Origin: Chloroflexota bacterium
GTDB lineage: Bacteria; Chloroflexota; Dehalococcoidia; GIF9; UBA5629
Assembly (NCBI GenBank): GCA_016875875.1
Contig: VGOP01000013.1
Coordinates: 1-58,160 of the forward strand
Length of the DNA: 58,160 nucleotides
Reading direction: 5' to 3'
The translations under genes were made by a program, and so were the position numbers. Positions 19,115 through 27,997 of the stretch are shown here, one piece after another. Within the stretch, counting starts at the first letter, position 1, and each line of letters opens with the position of its first letter. The notes below the pieces were generated by a model. It ran no database searches. It was not told the DNA's origin and saw nothing but the letters and a program-made list of their open reading frames with translations.

Positions 19115-19288
19115 TTTTAGCCAGCTAAATTCCAGAACGGTTAAACTTTCCTATCACTGTTACCCTGGAGTAAATTATATATATATGATGGCTAATTGGC
19201 AAAGCCATAGGGTTATTTCTATTTTCCAATTTCTATACTCAATAGCACTTGACACTTACTTAAAGCAAACTTCATCGAAAATGCCGCC

Positions 19289-20317
19289 TTAAAAAATTAA
19301 CATGGCATCACCAAAGCTATAAAATCGGTAGCCGAGATTCTTTGCTTGTTCGTACGCCCGCAAGATAAAATCTCTACTGGCAAAGGCCGAAACTAACATA
19401 AGTAAAGTTGATCTAGGTAAATGGAAGTTGGTGACGAGGGCATCTATTACACGAAATTTATATCCGGGCAGGATAAATAAATCAATCCAGCCAGCAAAAG
19501 GTTGAATGGTACCAGCTTGGGCTGCTGCCTCGAGCATCCTAGCTGTACTGGTACCCACAGCTATTATCTTTTTGCCTCGTTTTTTAGTCCAAGTAAGCAA
19601 AGCAGCTACTTCCGAGGTTATTTCCCCATACTCTTTGTGAATGGGGTGCTGACTCGGTTCATCAACTCGAACTGGGCGGAAAGTGTCAAGTCCGATATGA
19701 AGAGTAACAAAAGCTAGTTGAATGCCTTTGTGCTGCAACTCATTTAAAAGTCTTGGCGTAAAATGCAGTCCAGCGGTGGGCGCGGCTACGCTTCCATTTA
19801 TTTCGGCATAGACTGTCTGATAACGTTCTGGTTCAGTTAGTGTGGTGCGGATATAAGGAGGCAAGGGAACCTGGCCAAGTTTCTCAAGTAAACTTTCCTC
19901 TGAAAAACTCACGACTCTAGTGCCGTTCTCCCCATGTTCTATCACCTCAGCTATTAGCTTTACATCAATGTCATCAAGTCTGCTAGTTATCTTGATTCTT
20001 GTTCCAACTGCAGTCTTTCTACCTGGATACACTAGTGTCTCCCAGAGGGCGTTGCCCAGCCTACGCAATAGCAGAATTTCCACTTTTGCGCCGCTATCTT
20101 CTCTTTGTCCCAAAATCCGTGCCGGGATAACACGGCTATTGTTAAAAACTAAAGTGTCCCCATCTTGAAGATAATTGCAAATCTCATAAAAGTATCGGTG
20201 TTCTAGGGAGTTAGTGTTTCTATGGATAATCATCAGACGGGACCTGTCTCGCGGCTCAGTAGGTATTTGAGCGATGTGCTCAGCAGGTAAGTGGTAGTCA
20301 AAATCACTGGTCTTCAT
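19289..20317 (-). CDS. queA: tRNA preQ1(34) S-adenosylmethionine ribosyltransferase-isomerase
   Basis: A 342-residue protein that builds epoxyqueuosine on tRNA by transferring the ribosyl group of SAM to preQ1. It begins DFDYHLPAEHIAQ-P, includes RDRSRLM, VFNNSRVIPARI and the long conserved SVAAPTAGLHFT and TNFHLPRSTLLML segments, which are diagnostic of QueA. Length is normal. The ATG at 20317 is preferred to the TTG one codon upstream. No tgt or queG gene is in the window, so the rest of the pathway is elsewhere. It is followed upstream by the DUF2905 gene with only 13 bases between. Confidence 0.96.
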   Translation of the reverse strand: MKTSDFDYHLPAEHIAQIPTEPRDRSRLMIIHRNTNSLEHRYFYEICNYLQDGDTLVFNNSRVIPARILGQREDSGAKVEILLLRRLGNALWETLVYPGRKTAVGTRIKITSRLDDIDVKLIAEVIEHGENGTRVVSFSEESLLEKLGQVPLPPYIRTTLTEPERYQTVYAEINGSVAAPTAGLHFTPRLLNELQHKGIQLAFVTLHIGLDTFRPVRVDEPSQHPIHKEYGEITSEVAALLTWTKKRGKKIIAVGTSTARMLEAAAQAGTIQPFAGWIDLFILPGYKFRVIDALVTNFHLPRSTLLMLVSAFASRDFILRAYEQAKNLGYRFYSFGDAMLIF

Positions 20318-20330
20318 CAAAAGTGGCTTC

Positions 20331-20555
20331 TTATCTATTCATAAAGTGCAAGATAACATTAACTATAATAGTTATCAGGACACTTAAAATAAGGATGGTG
20401 ATAATAGGGAAATAAAAGGAAAAACCGTCTCTCTTTATAAATATATCTCCAGGCAGCTTGCCCAAAAAGGGCACGTGTTGGCTGAAAACAAGTATCAGTC
20501 CCAGGATTACTATGATTCCGCCAACTATAAGCAGAATTTTGCCGATTCCTTCCAT
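20331..20555 (-). CDS. DUF2905 family small membrane protein
   Basis: A 74-residue protein with two membrane helices separated by a short polar hairpin containing GKLPGDIFIKRDGFSFYFP. This PGD-x-x-I-+-++ hairpin followed by a second helix is the hallmark of DUF2905, a widespread family of unknown function. It lies 4 bases from the acyl-CoA synthetase stop and 13 bases before queA, so it is probably co-transcribed with both. The association with queA or ruvB-region genes is common in bacteria (from memory) but gives no defined role. Confidence 0.85.
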   Translation of the reverse strand: MEGIGKILLIVGGIIVILGLILVFSQHVPFLGKLPGDIFIKRDGFSFYFPIITILILSVLITIIVNVILHFMNR

Positions 20556-20559
20556 ATCA

Positions 20560-22002
20560 CTAGCTCTTTATAGTTTCCCGAAACTGAGAATATCTGCTGA
20601 GGTTTATGACAGCTTTAGCTGCCCTTTCCATCGTGGGAAAAACTGGTATTGAAGCCTGAGTCAACATTCGTTCAATCTCGAGACGTTGTGCCTCAGCAGC
20701 CCCAGGCGGTGAGATGACGATAATGGGCTTATCTTGCCTTGCCCTCAAATCGACGAAAACAGCATTTATTTCCTGCACCCATTCCCAAGGGAAATACTTT
20801 AAGAGTATCCCGGCATCTTCTTGGACTATAATTAATTCAATGGATGGGTCGGCAAGGATGAGTCCGAGGGCTTCTCGTATGATAGAGGGATTGCTACCAC
20901 CCTGACTAACATCCACTGGATTATGCACGATACTGCCTACTTGGCCTAGAAGACTAGTCAACTTCCGTCTTGTCTCTGCGGAGAGTAGGGGAATATGAAG
21001 TCCCAGTTCAGCACAAGCATCGCCGGCTGAGACGGAAATGCCGCCACCACCGTCTGCTAACCCACCGACTACGGCTATTCCATTACCGTTGCCTTGCCAT
21101 CGCCCAAGCTGCTGAAAGATTAGCAAGGTGTCGGATAATTCCTCTACGCCGTGGACTTCAATGACACTTGATTGCTTCAGTGCTGCTGACCAAATGGTTG
21201 CTGAACTGGCTAAGGAGCCGGTATGCGACATAGCTGCTGCAGCACCAACGTCGGACCTTCCAGCTTTCCACACAATCAGGGGCTTAACTTTAGCAACTGC
21301 TTTCATCGTGTTAAATAACCGGCGACCATTTCTGGTTCCCTCGAGATAAGCGCCGATTATGGAGATTTTTGAGTCGGCAGCCATATATTCCATGAAATCG
21401 GCGCTATCAAGGTCTATACCGTTACCAAAGCTGATTCCTTTGTTATAATGTATGCCTCTGGCGGCTCCCAGCTCAACTAGCTTTTCACCAATGCCGCCAC
21501 TTTGAGAAATGAAACCTACTGAACCAACTTCGCCTATTTCCCCAGCAGGCCCATAGGGTACTTTACTCTCCGGACAATAAGTGCCGATGCAATTAGGCCC
21601 GATGATGCGGAAACCGCCCTCTCGTGCTTTTCCCACCACCTCTTTCTCAAGCTTCTGTCCTACCGTATCACCCGTCTCACTGAAGCCAGCGGTAAAGAAA
21701 TGAACAGCTTTTACTTTACCAGCACACTCATCCAGCAGATTAGGCACGGCTTCCCTCGGAATACAGACAATAACGTAGTCCACAATTCCAGGAACTTCCC
21801 TAACACTGGTATAGACTTTCAGCCCTAGAAACTCACCGCCTCGTGGATTAAGCGGATAAATAGCACCGCTAAAGCCAGCATCCATAATGGCCTTTAACCA
21901 AATAGAGCCTACCTTAAATATATTTCGGGAGACACCGACGACAGCAATGGACTTAGGATAGAAGATAGGCTCGAATTCTCGAAGTATTTCTTTTTTGGTC
22001 AA
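20560..22002 (-). CDS. ADP-forming acyl-CoA synthetase, alpha-subunit type
   Basis: A 480-residue CoA-binding protein. Residues 15-135 form the CoA-binding Rossmann domain, ISQSGG at 165-170 opens the ligase-CoA domain, and MSHTGSLAS places the phosphohistidine at about His260. The ATP-grasp (beta) domain is absent, so a separate beta subunit is needed for acyl-CoA + ADP + Pi to acid + ATP; none is in the window. I take the TTG at 22002 as start (GAGG five bases upstream). The in-frame TTG at 22047 lies inside the fhs terminator hairpin and is unlikely. It follows the one-carbon genes, compatible with energy conservation from acyl-CoA in an anaerobe. Confidence 0.88.
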   Translation of the reverse strand: MTKKEILREFEPIFYPKSIAVVGVSRNIFKVGSIWLKAIMDAGFSGAIYPLNPRGGEFLGLKVYTSVREVPGIVDYVIVCIPREAVPNLLDECAGKVKAVHFFTAGFSETGDTVGQKLEKEVVGKAREGGFRIIGPNCIGTYCPESKVPYGPAGEIGEVGSVGFISQSGGIGEKLVELGAARGIHYNKGISFGNGIDLDSADFMEYMAADSKISIIGAYLEGTRNGRRLFNTMKAVAKVKPLIVWKAGRSDVGAAAAMSHTGSLASSATIWSAALKQSSVIEVHGVEELSDTLLIFQQLGRWQGNGNGIAVVGGLADGGGGISVSAGDACAELGLHIPLLSAETRRKLTSLLGQVGSIVHNPVDVSQGGSNPSIIREALGLILADPSIELIIVQEDAGILLKYFPWEWVQEINAVFVDLRARQDKPIIVISPPGAAEAQRLEIERMLTQASIPVFPTMERAAKAVINLSRYSQFRETIKS

Positions 22003-22030
22003 TTTAACCTCAAAATTGATTTTAACTGAA

Positions 22031-22063
22031 AAGGCTAGGTGGTGCAAAGCATCACCTAGCCTT
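22031..22063 (-). terminator. Rho-independent terminator after fhs
   Basis: An 11-bp perfect stem, AAGGCTAGGTG pairing with CACCTAGCCTT, with an 11-base loop. On the minus strand it is followed by TTTTCAG, a short U run. It begins 24 bases after the fhs stop and ends before the TTG start of the acyl-CoA synthetase gene, so it should end or reduce transcription from folD-fhs. Confidence 0.75.
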
Positions 22064-22087
22064 AAGTTATTTCCCCTTACTTGAATT

Positions 22088-23848
22088 TTAGAACAGGCCC
22101 ATAACCTTGCCGGTCTTTACATCAATGTCCACCCTTCTGTAGGCAGGGTCGGAACTGGTGCCTGGCATCAGGCTGATGGTTCCAGCACAGGGACAGAGGA
22201 ATTTTGCCCCGGAGTAAATTAAGACATCGCGGATAGGCAAGGTCCAACCTTTAGGAGTGCCCTTAATAGACGGGTCGTGCGTCAGGCTCAAGTGTGTCTT
22301 GACCATCATGGTCATAAAGTCTCCATATTGCGGGTCGCTCTCAAGCATCTTAGCTTTGGCTTCGGCATCAGGCGTCCACGACACACCGTCAGCACCATAA
22401 ACCACCTTGGCGATCTTTTCTACCCGCTCACGCAGTTTCATTTCTATAGGATACAGAAACTTGAAATCATTCTTCTCGTTGCAGGCATCCATAACTGTGT
22501 CAGCAAGCTCCAGGGCGCCATCACCGCCATTTGCCCAGTGGGTGGAAAGGGCACAACGTGCACCGGCCGCCTCAGCCGCCTTTCGCACCATAGCAATCTC
22601 GTCTTTAGTATCAGTATGGAAGGCATTGATGCATACCACAGGGTTAATACCCGCTGCTCTGATGGTATTAATGTGATGAATCATGTTAGGCAGACCCTTC
22701 TCCAGCGTCTTAAGGTCTTCCTTTGTGTAAGCATCGGGCAAGGGCAGTCCAGCTACCACCTTGGGGCCACCGCCATGCATCTTGAGTGCCCTTATGGTGG
22801 TGGTAAGCACTGAAACGTGCGGTATAAGACCGCTCAAGCGACATTTCACATTCCAGAACTTCTCGAAGCCAATGTCTGCGGCAAAGCCACTCTCGGTGAC
22901 ATGGTAGTCGAACATCTTCAAGCCAATGCGGTCGGCAATAATGGAGGATTGGCCGACAGCGATGTTGGCAAATGGGCCGGCATGCACCATACACGGCTGA
23001 TATTCAGCGGTGCACATCAGTGTGGGATTGATGGTATTGCGCATCCAGGCTGTCATAGCTCCACCAACTTCCAGGTCGCCGGTGGTAACCGGCTTGCCTT
23101 TACCATCGAAAGCTACAGTGATTTTGTCCATCCTCTGGCGCAGGTCTGCGAGGTCAGTGACTATGGACAGCATGGCCATAAGCTCGGAACTAACGGCAAT
23201 GCCGAATTTGGACTGCATCAGAAAGCCATCCATCTTACCACCGAGGCCGATGACGATATTCCTCAGGCTTTGGGCGCAAAAGTCCATAATCCAGCCCATC
23301 TCTACACGAGTAGGATCAACATTTAATCTGCGTAGATTACGTTTAGCCAGTTCTGCATCATCGTAGTTGCGCTCATGCTGCATCCTGGCAGTAAGCGCCA
23401 CCATAGCTAGGTTGTGGGCATTTATGATGTCGTTGATGTCACCAGTTAGCCCCATAGAGAACTCGGTCATCGGGATAAGAAGAGCGTTGCCACCGCCGGC
23501 AGCGGTTCCTTTGATGTTCATGGTAGGGCCGCCGGACGGCTGGCGTAGACAGCCACCTACGTTCTTGCCGCGTTTGCCCAGGCCCTCCATGAGACCCATT
23601 GAGGTAGTGCTTTTCCCTTCGCCTAACGGCGTGGGTGTGATAGCGGTTACCTCGATATACTTGCCGTCAGACTTTTTCTTGAGCCTCTCGATAATTTTCA
23701 TGAAATCGAGCTTGCACAACCTACCATAGGGGATAATCTCGTCCTTCTGCAGCCCGAGTTTCTCTCGCCACTCATCAGGGGTTGGCATGTTCTTTTCTGC
23801 AGCCTCTGAAATCTGCCAATCCTTCATTTTTACTGCATCATAGGGCAT
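22088..23848 (-). CDS. fhs: Formate--tetrahydrofolate ligase
   Basis: A 586-residue enzyme making 10-formyl-THF from formate, ATP and THF, the first methyl-branch step of the Wood-Ljungdahl pathway. [12 protein letters not shown] at residues 71-82 is the ATP-binding loop; later [20 protein letters not shown] and ALKMHGGG match the family. It departs from common clostridial enzymes at [14 protein letters not shown], where most have an H-G-C-N-S-type segment, and is longer than the usual 555-560. AAGGAGG sits seven bases before the ATG. It is 77 bases downstream of folD on the same strand; together they run 10-formyl-THF to methylene-THF. Confidence 0.95.
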   Translation of the reverse strand: MPYDAVKMKDWQISEAAEKNMPTPDEWREKLGLQKDEIIPYGRLCKLDFMKIIERLKKKSDGKYIEVTAITPTPLGEGKSTTSMGLMEGLGKRGKNVGGCLRQPSGGPTMNIKGTAAGGGNALLIPMTEFSMGLTGDINDIINAHNLAMVALTARMQHERNYDDAELAKRNLRRLNVDPTRVEMGWIMDFCAQSLRNIVIGLGGKMDGFLMQSKFGIAVSSELMAMLSIVTDLADLRQRMDKITVAFDGKGKPVTTGDLEVGGAMTAWMRNTINPTLMCTAEYQPCMVHAGPFANIAVGQSSIIADRIGLKMFDYHVTESGFAADIGFEKFWNVKCRLSGLIPHVSVLTTTIRALKMHGGGPKVVAGLPLPDAYTKEDLKTLEKGLPNMIHHINTIRAAGINPVVCINAFHTDTKDEIAMVRKAAEAAGARCALSTHWANGGDGALELADTVMDACNEKNDFKFLYPIEMKLRERVEKIAKVVYGADGVSWTPDAEAKAKMLESDPQYGDFMTMMVKTHLSLTHDPSIKGTPKGWTLPIRDVLIYSGAKFLCPCAGTISLMPGTSSDPAYRRVDIDVKTGKVMGLF

Positions 23849-23925
23849 AACGTATCCTCCTTTTTATTTGTTTTTACCTATATTTGAATATCCGGGAATT
23901 GAATGCTTACTAAGATTCCACTCTA

Positions 23926-24813
23926 CTAGCTTATACCTGCTTTTATCTCGGCTGCCTCTACCGTATTCATCAGCAACATAGTTACAGTCATAGGGCCAAC
24001 ACCACCAGGCACTGGAGTTATCGCTGCCGCCTTTTCTTTAATAGCTTCAAAGTCAACATCACCCACTAGACGAAACCCTTTTTCTTTAGTTTTGTCCTCT
24101 ACACGGTTAACGCCAACATCGATAACCACCGCGCCTTCTCTTACCATGTCAGCAGTTATCGCCTTAGGACTACCCATAGCTGCTACGACAATGTCGGCCT
24201 GCCTGGAAAAGTAGCCTATATCTTTTGTTCCGGTGTGGCAGATGGTGATTGTGGCATTAGCCCCCTTCTTCTTCTGCATCATTATGGCTGCCAATGGCTT
24301 GCCCACAATATTGCTCCGACCGCATATGACAACATGCTTGCCATCCGGGTCATAGCCGCTCCTAACCAATATCTGTTGAACTCCATGGGGAGTGCAGGGT
24401 AGGGGGCAGGGTTCACCCCTCAGTGCCTTGCCCACATTCACAGGATGAAAGCCATCCACGTCCTTTTCTGGAGAGATATAGTTGATCACCTTATCAGTGC
24501 TGATGTGCTTGGGCAGGGGTAGCTGAACTAATATGCCATGGAACTTAGGGTCCTTGTTCAATTTGTCAACTGTCTGTAGAACCTTTTCTTCTGGCGTATC
24601 AGCTGGCAGGCGGATGGTCTCCTCGTGCATTCCAATCTCCTCAGCACCTTTGGCTTTGGCAGTAACATAGGATATAGAGGCTGGGTCTTCACCCACCAGC
24701 ACTACAGCTAGTGCTGGAGTTATTCCCTTTTCCTTTAGTTTCTTTACTCTCCCCTTGAGTTCTTCACGGATTTGGGCAGCTACCTCAGTGCCACTAATAA
24801 TCTTCGCTGTCAT
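23926..24813 (-). CDS. folD: Bifunctional methylene-THF dehydrogenase / methenyl-THF cyclohydrolase
   Basis: A 295-residue protein interconverting 10-formyl-, methenyl- and methylene-THF. The catalytic Tyr-x-x-x-Lys is Y49 to K53 (SYVTAK), GILVQLPLP and KDVDGFHP line the folate pocket, and GRSNIVGKPLA starts the NAD(P) Rossmann fold. The ATG at 24813 is chosen over an upstream in-frame start at 24855 because GGAGG is 11 bases before it and the family normally begins at this MTAKIISG. It heads the folD-fhs unit and is preceded by an unusually long structured leader. Confidence 0.95.
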   Translation of the reverse strand: MTAKIISGTEVAAQIREELKGRVKKLKEKGITPALAVVLVGEDPASISYVTAKAKGAEEIGMHEETIRLPADTPEEKVLQTVDKLNKDPKFHGILVQLPLPKHISTDKVINYISPEKDVDGFHPVNVGKALRGEPCPLPCTPHGVQQILVRSGYDPDGKHVVICGRSNIVGKPLAAIMMQKKKGANATITICHTGTKDIGYFSRQADIVVAAMGSPKAITADMVREGAVVIDVGVNRVEDKTKEKGFRLVGDVDFEAIKEKAAAITPVPGGVGPMTVTMLLMNTVEAAEIKAGIS

Positions 24814-24936
24814 GTCGTTTTTTTCCTCCCTATTACCGAAGGCTGTTTGATTCAACTCAGCTTGAAATTCAGTTTAAACTATGTTACTGATAGTTCTCAC
24901 CTCCTAATCTATTCTTACTTCAGGGCGCAGTGTAGG

Positions 24937-25013
24937 AAAAATCTCTCGGCTTGGAGCTTAGTTTACGCAAAAGCTCCTCAAGGATTAACTGGACAGCTAA
25001 AGGTCTAGCCGAA
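24937..25013 (-). ncRNA. Candidate structured leader / attenuator ahead of folD-fhs
   Basis: On the minus strand, TTCGGCT (25013-25007) can pair with AGCCGAG (24951-24945), closing a region that contains a 7-bp perfect hairpin GGAGCTT/AAGCTCC (24953-24977). The closing stem is followed after three bases by five U residues (24941-24937), a terminator-like arrangement well before the folD start. With the promoter at 25100-25129 the leader would be about 280 nt. It does not match my memory of THF, ZTP, glycine, SAM or T-box consensus. Further upstream a GAGTGT/ACACTC stem is also possible. Function is inferred from position and structure only. Confidence 0.35.
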
Positions 25014-25099
25014 GACAAAATAGTAAGCGCGGGGTTGAGAGTGTAATTAACTAGAGTTACCTTCACATAACACTCCGAGCTTTACCTTGCCAAAGCTGG

Positions 25100-25129
25100 A
25101 TTATATCATGCGAAAATTGGTGAAAGCAA
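25100..25129 (-). promoter_or_regulatory. Probable sigma70-type promoter for folD-fhs
   Basis: On the minus strand TTGCTT (25129-25124) and a perfect TATAAT (25105-25100) are separated by 18 bases. Predicted start is near 25093, giving a long leader before the folD ATG at 24813. Confidence 0.55.
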
Positions 25130-25141
25130 GCGTACAAATAC

Positions 25142-25315
25142 CTGCCTTTAGATAAGTAAACCGAGCAGGGAATCCTGAAGGGGGACCATCTCGAAAACGC
25201 CCTGTTGCTAACAGTCAACCTTAGTTACGAGATAGATGCGCCCCAAGACGTATTCTATGCCATCAAGAACCAATTGGCTGCTGACTGAGCGCGAATGATT
25301 TGCGCCGTGTTTAGG
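25142..25315. other. Gap between the STT3 gene and the folD promoter; short open frame of unknown meaning
   Basis: No established gene. On the plus strand a frame of about 43 codons ends at TGA 25286-25288 with protein-like composition (for example SYEIDAPQDVFYAIKNQLAAD before the stop) but without an ATG, GTG or TTG start that has a ribosome site. It could be a decayed gene end or chance. A weak GCGC-flanked inverted repeat near 25290-25306 lies just after the STT3 stop. Confidence 0.25.
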
Positions 25316-27667
25316 TCATTCGACGTATTCAAAAATCTTTACTTCTGAAATCAGCCCACCGCCTGGCTGTATCCCAGAGCCCTTAGAACTATAAACAAGT
25401 TTGTAATGCTCTAAGGCTTGTAGCGGTACAGGACTCACAAACGGATCAGTGCCAACTATCCTGTAATTACCTGATTTCTGACTTGTAACATAAGCCTCAG
25501 CCTGTTCATAGCTTGGAAAAGTTTTCGCGCTAGCGATTTCCTTATAAGGTTGACCATCAGGGGTCACTCTCGCCTCATAAGAAATTACCACAGATCTTGT
25601 GGGAATAACTTGTTTGCCATCGAAATTGTATAATCTGACAACTAATGAGTGATAGTATTCGGGATAATACAGGAAAACCGGTTCTGCTCTGCTGTCAACT
25701 GGACGATAGTAAACCTCACAGAATTTTCCTGGATCATCAAGGCTAAGCTTTGCCACAGCGTGAAACTTGCCGCCCAGTGGCATGACCGTGGTGCGGTCAA
25801 CAATTATATACTTTGAACCCCACTCATCTTCCAGTATTTTGTTGGCTGAAGCTTCATCCTGAGCAGTAAAAAGGCGAGCTTCCCCTCCATGTCCAGTACC
25901 AGGATTGGAGGTGGGTATACGTCGGCCAATGCGAGTTATCCAGTAGCCTTGATCCCACCAGGCAGTGACACCATAAACAGTCTGAGAATAGTCATAGCCT
26001 TTACCCCGTGGTGATGGCTGGTAAAGCTCGTAGTAGAAATCAGGGTCACCGAAAGGGTCTGGCGTATTATCTCTCAACCAATAAAGAGATTCGCACCAAG
26101 CATCACTGGGTGCAAACTGTGGGTTACTGGCAACATCTATCACAGGCTTGGCTCCGCCTGGCAAGGGGCCGGTATTCGGATAGAAGACAAAGAGAAAGAC
26201 AATAATCACTCCTAGTGCCATATTGAAACGGCTGGCAGCAGGGCGAGAGCCACTCTGTGGCCTCTTTTTCTGCTTGGCCTTCCTTTTTATCTCCTTGGGT
26301 AACTCTGAAAGCTCAGCTACTGGTTTCCTAAATCCACAGAACTCTAGGATTAGCCAGGATAAATATCCAACAAGCAGAGCCGCATTGACAACAAAGTAAT
26401 AAGCAAAGCGCCGCATAGATAGAGTAGCTGCCAGTATCACCAGGCTCCAGACAACAAGCAATGTTTTATCAGTCTCACCCCGCTTGACAACAAAATAGAT
26501 AAGTATGCCTAGAGCGATGAAGCTGAGGAAAAAGGAGGTGTTGAAATTAGCCCAGGCAACAGATAGCGAAAAATAACCAAAGGGGAGAAGCAACGGTCGC
26601 ATTTCGAAGACAGTTGTTTCAGAAGGCCAGGCAAAGATACCGATATGACTCAGCATGGTTTGAAGAAGGGCGGGACTAACAATTCGGAAAATTATCAGGC
26701 TGACCAAACCAAGCCCAAGAATAGCCGCTGGATAAAAAATTGGCTTTATACCACGCTTGGCCATGAAATATGAAAGCACGGCCAGAATTAAGACAATCAG
26801 AACGGCGGCACTCAGAGACACCAAAGACATCATGTCCAGAAAGATGGGCTGAGATATCAGCAGGGCAATGCCAAAGGTAATAATGCTGATTAAGCAGAGA
26901 TAATCAGTTGACCTGTTCCTCAAATGGTCAACCACAAACTGAGCTATAACATAGACAAAGATGATAAAGACAAACAGCAGAGCGCCTTGCCAAGTAAGAA
27001 TGTAAATTCCCAGAAAAATGCCGCTAAGCAGGCTATAAACAAGAGGTTTAGCTATAGCTCCCCAATCTCGGGCTTTCACATGGTTGAAAGTCAAGCCACC
27101 TTGTTTAGCGCTCTTTACCGCCAAAATAATGAACATCATGGTAATTGTGGTGAACAGCACTTCGGCAACATGGTAATCAGTGAAACCAAGTATTGACCTA
27201 CCTAGAAATTCGCCGGGGAAGATACCAACTAAACCAGCAGCTATTACACCAGCCCAACGACTGAACAGCGTTTTGCCAATAAAATAGACCGGGATGACAG
27301 TCAAAGCGCCTAATACAGCCGGAAAGTATACGCCGACCACATCAATAATATGCTGTGTCGGCACGCCTAAACTGATAAGCCATATAATTCCAGCAAGAAG
27401 GTAAACGAAAAGGGGACGGATGCCATGAAGCTCCATGCCAGTGGGATAAAGGAGATAGGGGTCGAACGAATTAAGGTGGGGGAAATTATAGGCCAGGTTG
27501 TCCACGATACGCATAAAAAAATAGGCATCATTACCAGTGAATTTGATCAAGTCGCCGACAAAAACCTTGTCGAAGGGCAGAGCAGCTCGGACATACAGGG
27601 CAAAGCCAAAAAACAGAGCTACTAAAATACCGGCAATGACTTCTTTAGGAAAGCTACGCTGGCCCAT
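25316..27667 (-). CDS. STT3/AglB-like oligosaccharyltransferase (GT66)
   Basis: A 783-residue protein with about a dozen N-terminal membrane helices and a soluble C-terminal domain from residue 505. Family landmarks are in order: D47 in the first loop (GNDAYFFMR), GFTDYHVAE at 161-169, TVFE at 353-356 (the TIXE/SVSE-loop position), RRFAYYF at about 420-426, and WWDQG at 571-575 in place of the canonical WWDYG. These are the metal, lipid-linked-glycan and sequon-recognition sites of AglB/PglB/STT3, which move a glycan from a polyprenyl carrier to Asn in N-x-S/T. The pattern looks more archaeal than PglB-like. The ATG at 27667 has AAGG seven bases upstream. It stands alone, diverging from the B12 operon. 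Confidence 0.85.
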   Translation of the reverse strand: MGQRSFPKEVIAGILVALFFGFALYVRAALPFDKVFVGDLIKFTGNDAYFFMRIVDNLAYNFPHLNSFDPYLLYPTGMELHGIRPLFVYLLAGIIWLISLGVPTQHIIDVVGVYFPAVLGALTVIPVYFIGKTLFSRWAGVIAAGLVGIFPGEFLGRSILGFTDYHVAEVLFTTITMMFIILAVKSAKQGGLTFNHVKARDWGAIAKPLVYSLLSGIFLGIYILTWQGALLFVFIIFVYVIAQFVVDHLRNRSTDYLCLISIITFGIALLISQPIFLDMMSLVSLSAAVLIVLILAVLSYFMAKRGIKPIFYPAAILGLGLVSLIIFRIVSPALLQTMLSHIGIFAWPSETTVFEMRPLLLPFGYFSLSVAWANFNTSFFLSFIALGILIYFVVKRGETDKTLLVVWSLVILAATLSMRRFAYYFVVNAALLVGYLSWLILEFCGFRKPVAELSELPKEIKRKAKQKKRPQSGSRPAASRFNMALGVIIVFLFVFYPNTGPLPGGAKPVIDVASNPQFAPSDAWCESLYWLRDNTPDPFGDPDFYYELYQPSPRGKGYDYSQTVYGVTAWWDQGYWITRIGRRIPTSNPGTGHGGEARLFTAQDEASANKILEDEWGSKYIIVDRTTVMPLGGKFHAVAKLSLDDPGKFCEVYYRPVDSRAEPVFLYYPEYYHSLVVRLYNFDGKQVIPTRSVVISYEARVTPDGQPYKEIASAKTFPSYEQAEAYVTSQKSGNYRIVGTDPFVSPVPLQALEHYKLVYSSKGSGIQPGGGLISEVKIFEYVE

Positions 27668-27735
27668 TTGCAAACCTTGAGCTAAATTATAAACCCGCCT
27701 TTACTTGCAATGCAAGACCAGCACAACGATACCTA

Positions 27736-27764
27736 TTGACTTTGGGCTGATTTCGAGCTATCCT
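27736..27764 (+). promoter_or_regulatory. Promoter of the cobalamin riboswitch / btu-cob operon
   Basis: TTGACT (27736-27741) and TATCCT (27759-27764) with a 17-base spacer. Initiation near 27771 would place the riboswitch at the very 5' end of the transcript. Confidence 0.6.
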
Positions 27765-27779
27765 ATTAACAAACTGAAT

Positions 27780-27930
27780 AACTGTGGTAGGGTGCCCAGG
27801 GGTGACCAAGGGCTTAATTGAAATGCAAGCCGGTGTAATTCCGACACAGTCCCGCCTGCTGTAACAGTCAGAACATCAGCCCTATTGGGTATGGCTGCCT
27901 CCGCGGAGTAAGGGGGTGGGATTTATTATT
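27780..27930 (+). ncRNA. Cobalamin (B12) riboswitch
   Basis: The core reads AAGCCGGTGTAATTCCG followed by ACACAGTCCCGCCTGCTGTAA, the highly conserved central part of adenosylcobalamin-class riboswitches (consensus CCGGUG..AAUCCGG..CuGuCCCGC..CUGUAA). The upstream GGTGCCC..GGGTGACCAAGGG segment supplies the usual 5' arm. It lies directly before a btuFCD-cob operon, as expected. A hairpin with a U run follows at 27939-27973, so control is probably by transcription termination when cobalamin binds. Outer boundaries are approximate. Confidence 0.92.
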
Positions 27931-27938
27931 TTGAATCA

Positions 27939-27973
27939 ATCCCCTTGCTTTATGGAGCAGGGGATTTTATTTT
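27939..27973 (+). terminator. Riboswitch-controlled intrinsic terminator
   Basis: TCCCC..GCT pairs with AGC.GGGGA around a short loop, followed by TTTTATTTTG. It sits between the riboswitch core and the btuF start at 27998, so it is the likely expression platform. Confidence 0.8.
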
Positions 27974-27997
27974 GCTTTAGATCATAAGAAGACAACG

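Noticed and set aside
19115-19288. Possible glmS ribozyme or other regulatory RNA upstream of glmS, or a terminator of queA
   Set aside because: No conserved ribozyme core or stem with U run could be recognised in this stretch.
22003-22047. N-terminal extension of the acyl-CoA synthetase to a TTG at 22047
   Set aside because: The extension lies in the terminator hairpin; the TTG at 22002 has a proper ribosome site and fits the family's N terminus.
24953-25013. Cloverleaf-like folding in the folD leader as a tRNA or T-box
   Set aside because: There is no TTCGA T-loop, no anticodon arm of proper geometry and no T-box AGGGTGG core.
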